Below are positions 61,515 to 64,000 of a stretch of 64,000 nucleotides of DNA, one piece after another (the first letter of the stretch is position 1; the number at the start of each line of letters is the position of its first letter). Both the position numbers and the translations under genes were made by a program. The DNA comes from Sphingorhabdus sp. M41 (GTDB taxonomy: Bacteria; Pseudomonadota; Alphaproteobacteria; Sphingomonadales; Sphingomonadaceae), in the NCBI RefSeq assembly GCF_001586275.1, contig NZ_CP014545.1:1018501-1082500 (forward strand), given 5' to 3'. The notes beneath the pieces were generated by a model. The model searched no databases, was not told the DNA's origin, and worked only from the letters and a program-made list of their open reading frames with translations.

Positions 61515-63945
61515 AGCCCCGGGCAAAAACGGATTGCTGAATCCGAGCACACGCAAGGTGCAGACCGATGTCCGGACAAGGGCCGTATTGCTGTTGCTAG
61601 CGGTGCTGGCATCGGCCGGGCTGCTATACTGGCAAGTGCAGAATATTACCCTGATCATCGCTTTTCTCGCTCTCGTGCTGAGCTTGATGGGGGTTGCCTA
61701 TTTTCTGCGGCCGCAAAATATCGCCGCCGGTCAGGATCGTTCCGACCCCGAAGATTGGGCGGTTACGCGCATGGTTGCCGATCAGTCATCTATCGGTTTG
61801 GCAATTACCGATCGGGCTGGCCGGCTGGTCTGTGCCAACGAGCTGTTCACCAAATGGTTTAATGGTGCAGCCGTTCCTCCCGAATTGCCGTTACACGATG
61901 GCGGCAATGAACTGCTCGCGACCGCTGGTCGAACCGCGTGGCGCGATGGTCGAGGCTATGCCGAGGGCCTGAAGCGTGGGGTTGCCGAATATAACGCAAA
62001 AGTCGTTCGCGCCGGGCAGGGCGATGAATATCTGCTCTGGCAGATGATACCGCAGATTCAGGCTGACATTATGGAGGAGATGATCGGTCTGGTCAGCGGC
62101 GGCGGTGGTCGTGCCTTTTCGGAAGTCGGTATATTGGCCAGTGTGATCGGTGGCGAAGGAAGGATTCGCGCGTCCAATCAGGCCTTTGCGTTACGCGCTA
62201 CCGGGCGGGTTGATGCGAATATATCGGGCCGCAATTTCATCAATTTTCTGCGCTCCGATGACAAGGGCACGATCTTTTTCGAGCGAGACGGACGGCACGG
62301 CACCCCGGTGCGTTTGTTCCATGTTCCGCTCGATCGGGAAAAGGAAAAGGGACCGGCACTGATTCTGCTGATCGATGATGACGGCGGTATGGTGGAGCGC
62401 GGCATGGCGCTCGAGCAGGTGGAATCGATGCTGTCGCTTCTTCCACTGGGGCTCGCCCTGGCCGATCGCGACGGACGTTTCCTGTTTCTCAACGAGGCCT
62501 TCGCCAAAATCGCCGGGATCGATGATAAGGAAAAGCCGCTCTATCCCGGCGACCTGATGATCCGAGATGACAAATCGGCGGTTGCCGATGCCGTGCGCCG
62601 CTATGCGAGCGGCCCGGCTCTGACAGGGGATCTGGCGGTGCGGCTGCGCAATGGTGGAGAAGAGCCGGTCGCGTTGGGCATTGCCGGCGTTCGCGGATTG
62701 GGTGAGGCGGCGGTGCTGCTGTCGATCCGCGATAATAGCGAAGAGTCAAAATTGAAGAGCCAAGTGGCTCAGGCGACCAAGATGCAGGCTGTTGGCCAGC
62801 TTGCCGGGGGCGTGGCTCATGATTTCAACAATATTCTCACCGCCATCATTGGTCATTGCGACCTGATGCTATTGCGTCATGCGCCGGGTGACAGCGATTA
62901 TGACGATATCCAGCAGGTCAAGAATAACAGCAACCGGGCTGCGGGGCTAACCCGCCAGCTGCTTGCTTTCTCGCGCCAGCAGACCCTGCGCCCGCAGGTA
63001 ATCCAGTTGCCTGACGTGGTGGCGGATGTCTCGAATCTGCTCAAGCGCCTGCTCGACGAGACGATCGAGCTGGAAGTGCGGCATGGCCGCAACTTGGGTC
63101 TGGTCCGCGCCGATCCGGGGCAGCTGGAGCAGGTCATCATCAATCTTGGCGTCAACGCTCGCGATGCGATGCCAGGGGGCGGCAAGATTTCAATCTCGAC
63201 CCAAGCGGTGGTGGCGGCCGATGTCCGCGCGTTGAAAAGCGAAATCCTGCCGATCGGAGACTATACGGCTCTGATTTTCACCGATTCCGGAAATGGTATT
63301 CCTCCGCATGTGATCGGCAAGATTTTTGAACCATTTTTCACGACCAAAGCGGTTGGCAAGGGGACCGGCTTGGGGCTGTCGACGGTTTACGGGATCATCA
63401 AACAGTCCGGTGGCTATATCTTTGCCGATTCCAAGCTCGGCAAGGGTACCACTTTTTCTATCTACTTCCCGGTTCACCAGCCCACCAAGGAAGACCTGGA
63501 GCGGGCCAAGCTGGATTCGCTGCCGGTCAAGGCGACGGCCAAGAAGGAATTGTGGGGTAGCGCTCACATCCTGCTGGTCGAGGATGAGGATATGGTTCGT
63601 GCGGTTGCAGAGCGGGCCCTGACCCGTCAGGGTTACACTGTGGTGACGGCCAGCGAAGGCGAGGAAGCCTTGGGATTACTGGCCGTTCAGGACGAAAGCG
63701 AACGGCAGTTCGACCTGATTGTGTCCGATGTGGTGATGCCCAATATGGACGGCCCGACCATGGCGAAACATGTTCGGAAAATCTATCCGGATATGCCGAT
63801 CCTGTTCATGTCCGGCTATGCCGAGGAGCAATTGCGCAAGTCAATTGATGTCGACAAGGTCAATTTTCTGCCGAAACCCTTTTCCGTGGCGCAAATAGCC
63901 GAAGCGGTAGGGGAAACTTTGGCCGAACATGCCAAGAAAATATGA
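61504..63945 (+). CDS. cckA: hybrid histidine kinase CckA
   Basis: CckA is the bifunctional kinase-phosphatase that, through ChpT, controls CtrA in alphaproteobacteria. The 813-residue protein has two N-terminal membrane helices (about residues 28-65), one or more PAS-like regions (about 85-410), the His phosphorylation site in GVAHDFNNILTAIIGHCDLM near residue 440, ATP-binding boxes (NLGVNARDAMPGGG and GKGTGLGLSTVYGIIKQSGG), and a receiver with Asp in LIVSDVVMPNMDGPTM. Phosphotransfer runs His to Asp within the protein. The overlap with DUF2062 suggests a shared transcript. Confidence 0.95.
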   Translation: MASKAPGKNGLLNPSTRKVQTDVRTRAVLLLLAVLASAGLLYWQVQNITLIIAFLALVLSLMGVAYFLRPQNIAAGQDRSDPEDWAVTRMVADQSSIGLAITDRAGRLVCANELFTKWFNGAAVPPELPLHDGGNELLATAGRTAWRDGRGYAEGLKRGVAEYNAKVVRAGQGDEYLLWQMIPQIQADIMEEMIGLVSGGGGRAFSEVGILASVIGGEGRIRASNQAFALRATGRVDANISGRNFINFLRSDDKGTIFFERDGRHGTPVRLFHVPLDREKEKGPALILLIDDDGGMVERGMALEQVESMLSLLPLGLALADRDGRFLFLNEAFAKIAGIDDKEKPLYPGDLMIRDDKSAVADAVRRYASGPALTGDLAVRLRNGGEEPVALGIAGVRGLGEAAVLLSIRDNSEESKLKSQVAQATKMQAVGQLAGGVAHDFNNILTAIIGHCDLMLLRHAPGDSDYDDIQQVKNNSNRAAGLTRQLLAFSRQQTLRPQVIQLPDVVADVSNLLKRLLDETIELEVRHGRNLGLVRADPGQLEQVIINLGVNARDAMPGGGKISISTQAVVAADVRALKSEILPIGDYTALIFTDSGNGIPPHVIGKIFEPFFTTKAVGKGTGLGLSTVYGIIKQSGGYIFADSKLGKGTTFSIYFPVHQPTKEDLERAKLDSLPVKATAKKELWGSAHILLVEDEDMVRAVAERALTRQGYTVVTASEGEEALGLLAVQDESERQFDLIVSDVVMPNMDGPTMAKHVRKIYPDMPILFMSGYAEEQLRKSIDVDKVNFLPKPFSVAQIAEAVGETLAEHAKKI

Positions 63946-64000
63946 ATTTTAAGCACATTTCTGTTATTAATCATTACGTTAGAATATTCGTAAAATAATT

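Overview
The window reads as chromosomal DNA of a moderately GC-rich alphaproteobacterium, most likely a sphingomonad (order Sphingomonadales, of the Sphingorhabdus/Parasphingorhabdus/Sphingopyxis kind). The main reasons are a circularly permuted, two-piece tmRNA gene, a CckA-type hybrid kinase, an lptD-surA-pdxA-rsmA block facing pepA, a LOV-HTH protein very like EL222 of Erythrobacter, and repeat-like intergenic elements of the kind common in sphingomonads. The genus is inference. There is no rRNA operon, prophage, insertion sequence or CRISPR array, and I recognised no tRNA gene.

Layout. 1-3.2 kb: the end of a TPM-domain gene, lemA, mscL, two small duplicated lipoprotein genes with near-identical terminators, and the permuted ssrA. 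3.3-6.8 kb: a leftward arginine succinyltransferase-type operon (M20 hydrolase, astA, astB). 7.3-9.4 kb: glcB. 9.4-14.9 kb: leftward lptD-surA-pdxA-rsmA, with lptD broken by a two-base frameshift. 15.1-18.2 kb: pepA, holC, a lipoprotein and ndk. 18.4-23.3 kb: an accessory catabolic cluster with a FadR-type regulator, three short-chain dehydrogenases, a 6-oxocamphor-hydrolase-like beta-diketone hydrolase and a SnoaL-like protein. 24-27.5 kb: putA. 27.5-30.3 kb: a TetR regulator and an MpaB-type oxygenase facing an EL222-like blue-light regulator. 30.5-39.4 kb: purM-purN (PurN carries a fused MmcQ/YjbR domain), facing DUF2066-hda-ppk1-ppx, then rnd. 39.5-43.6 kb: a membrane protein coupled to a FAD-linked oxidase, a metallophosphoesterase and a lipid-kinase-like protein. 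43.8-51 kb: aspS, an alpha/beta hydrolase, a secreted protein, a PPK2 kinase, membrane proteins and a tandem universal stress protein. 51.2-57.4 kb: a peptide/amino-acid utilisation operon and a facing S33 peptidase. 57.4-63.9 kb: a lytic transglycosylase, then dapA-smpB-DUF2062-cckA.

How the parts fit. Trans-translation is represented twice (ssrA near 2.7 kb, smpB near 60.6 kb). Polyphosphate metabolism is represented by ppk1-ppx and a separate PPK2. Outer-membrane assembly (lptD, surA) and wall turnover (Slt, LemA/TPM) are housekeeping. Amino-acid catabolism appears three times: ast genes, putA, and the peptidase/ornithine-cyclodeaminase operon. The least ordinary content is the ring-cleavage-like cluster at 18.4-23.3 kb: its crotonase-fold enzyme keeps all five catalytic residues known for 6-oxocamphor hydrolase, at nearly the same residue numbers, and sits among three dehydrogenases that could supply its diketone substrate.

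Family assignments come from reading motifs and from memory of the families; no database search was run.
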